NCBI GenBank assembly: GCA_903825285.1
Contig: CAIJZY010000023.1
Span: 1-57,502, forward strand
Source: an uncultured Opitutia bacterium
GTDB lineage: Bacteria; Verrucomicrobiota; Verrucomicrobiia; Opitutales; Opitutaceae
DNA: 57,502 nt
Direction: 5' to 3'
Below the pieces are notes generated by a model that had not been told where the DNA came from, did not search any database, and saw only the letters and a list, made by a program, of their open reading frames with translations. Of the stretch, positions 56,314-57,502 are shown piece after piece. A program made the translations under genes and the position numbers. Every line of letters begins with the position of its first letter. Position 1 is the first letter of the stretch.

Positions 56314-56442
56314 CCCCGCGTCAGCGTCTTAAGTCTGGCTTGCCGAGTCGAAGCTCGTCCCGGCGCATTTCACCCGCCTTCGCCCGTTAATCGCGGGCTT
56401 CGGCGCGGCAGTCTTCGGGCCACGGCCGCGGCGAGCGAAGAC

Positions 56443-56533
56443 TGGCGGAGGGGAGAGGATTCGAACCTCCGATACAGTTTAACCCGTATGGGGCTTTAGC
56501 AAAGCCCTGCCTTAGACCACTCGGCCACCCCTC
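56443..56533 (-). tRNA. tRNA-Ser (anticodon GCT)
   Basis: Read leftward: acceptor GGAGGGG pairs with CCCCTCC, discriminator G, and CCA is encoded (56443-56445). D-arm GCCGAGTGGTCTAAGGC, anticodon stem GGGCT/AGCCC with loop TTGCTAA, a long variable arm typical of class II tRNA, and T-arm GGTTCGAATCC. Decodes AGC and AGU, the AGC codon being used in the Ser-rich pilin tail. Confidence 0.97.
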
Positions 56534-56624
56534 CGTATCAGGACTGGTCAGGCAAACGCGCCTCCGAAAAAGTGCAAGGCGGATTTCGCCAGCGCCGGGT
56601 GCCCTACGGGGCGATCGGGAAAAC

Positions 56625-56657
56625 AAAAAAACCCGCGCCGGTGGCGCGGGTTTTTTT
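56625..56657. terminator. Bidirectional rho-independent terminator downstream of ahcY
   Basis: ACCCGCGCC (56631-56639), loop GGT, GGCGCGGGT (56643-56651); seven A precede and seven T follow, so it can end transcription on both strands. It lies 20 bp after the ahcY stop on its reading strand and is well placed to end that leftward transcript. Confidence 0.92.
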
Positions 56658-56676
56658 GCTTGGAACGGAACTGCGC

Positions 56677-57502
<826 letters not shown>

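Noticed and set aside
56410-56443. Terminator or attachment site next to tRNA-Ser (AGTCTTCG/CGAAGACT inverted repeat)
   Set aside because: An 8-bp inverted repeat is present, but there is no T-tract, no integrase and no duplicated tRNA end within the window.

Overview
The window is GC-rich, densely coded chromosomal DNA of a diderm (Gram-negative) bacterium. It carries LptD for LPS export, a TonB-like gene, an outer-membrane barrel candidate, MenA for menaquinone and type IV pilin-like genes. Gene content, very high GC, frequent ATGA/GTGA overlaps and GTG starts, weak Shine-Dalgarno sequences and several families of short interspersed hairpins fit Verrucomicrobiota, probably Opitutaceae. The taxon is an inference, since no rRNA gene is present.

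Layout. 1-2162: the 5' end of metG (leftward), then a NarL-type histidine kinase and response regulator pair. 2519-14479: one long co-directional series, apparently a single operon. It starts with three pilin-like genes: a prepilin, a prepilin with a 236-residue Ser/Thr/Lys-only tail, and a PilX-like protein. It continues with a DPM1-like GT2, a NodU-type carbamoyltransferase, a GT39-like membrane glycosyltransferase, a radical SAM protein and a membrane-anchored spermidine-synthase-like protein. 14492-16860 (leftward): rdgB, ribD and an MBL hydrolase. 16951-23668 (rightward): leuB, alaS, an AlkC-like repair protein and an N-terminally extended ispH. 23688-26389: an MFS transporter between two near-identical REP-like hairpins, then a beta-barrel candidate. 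26502-29005 (leftward): a ParA ATPase with two uncharacterised helical/coiled-coil partners. 29125-30864: a thioesterase, a GreA-like factor and a frameshifted tonB. 31040-36816: a second minor-pilin triad, whose proteins carry CBM5/12-like (chitin-binding type) repeats, followed by PilM-, PilN-, PilO- and PilP-like assembly genes. 37170-41574: a signalling operon of hybrid kinase, single-domain receiver and HisKA-REC-adenylate cyclase. 41901-46916 (leftward): glgB and ppc. 47027-51795: lptD, an RsmB-type methyltransferase, scpA, a small protein and trxA. 51877-55510 (leftward): acylphosphatase, ABC ATPase, ABC permease, a helical protein and menA. The end holds a hypothetical gene, tRNA-Ser(GCT) and the 3' part of ahcY.

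The most striking proposal is that 2519-14479 encodes a mucin-like pilin together with enzymes that would glycosylate and decorate it: a polyprenyl-phosphate-sugar synthase, a PMT-fold transferase and a carbamoyltransferase. The second pilin triad (31040-34067) appears to replace the Ser/Thr tail with carbohydrate-binding repeats. The two clusters may be alternative adhesive tips for one pilus or type II secretion-like machine, of which only PilMNOP lies in this window. The pilin, glycosyltransferase and CBM assignments rest on visible motifs; the functional link is inference.
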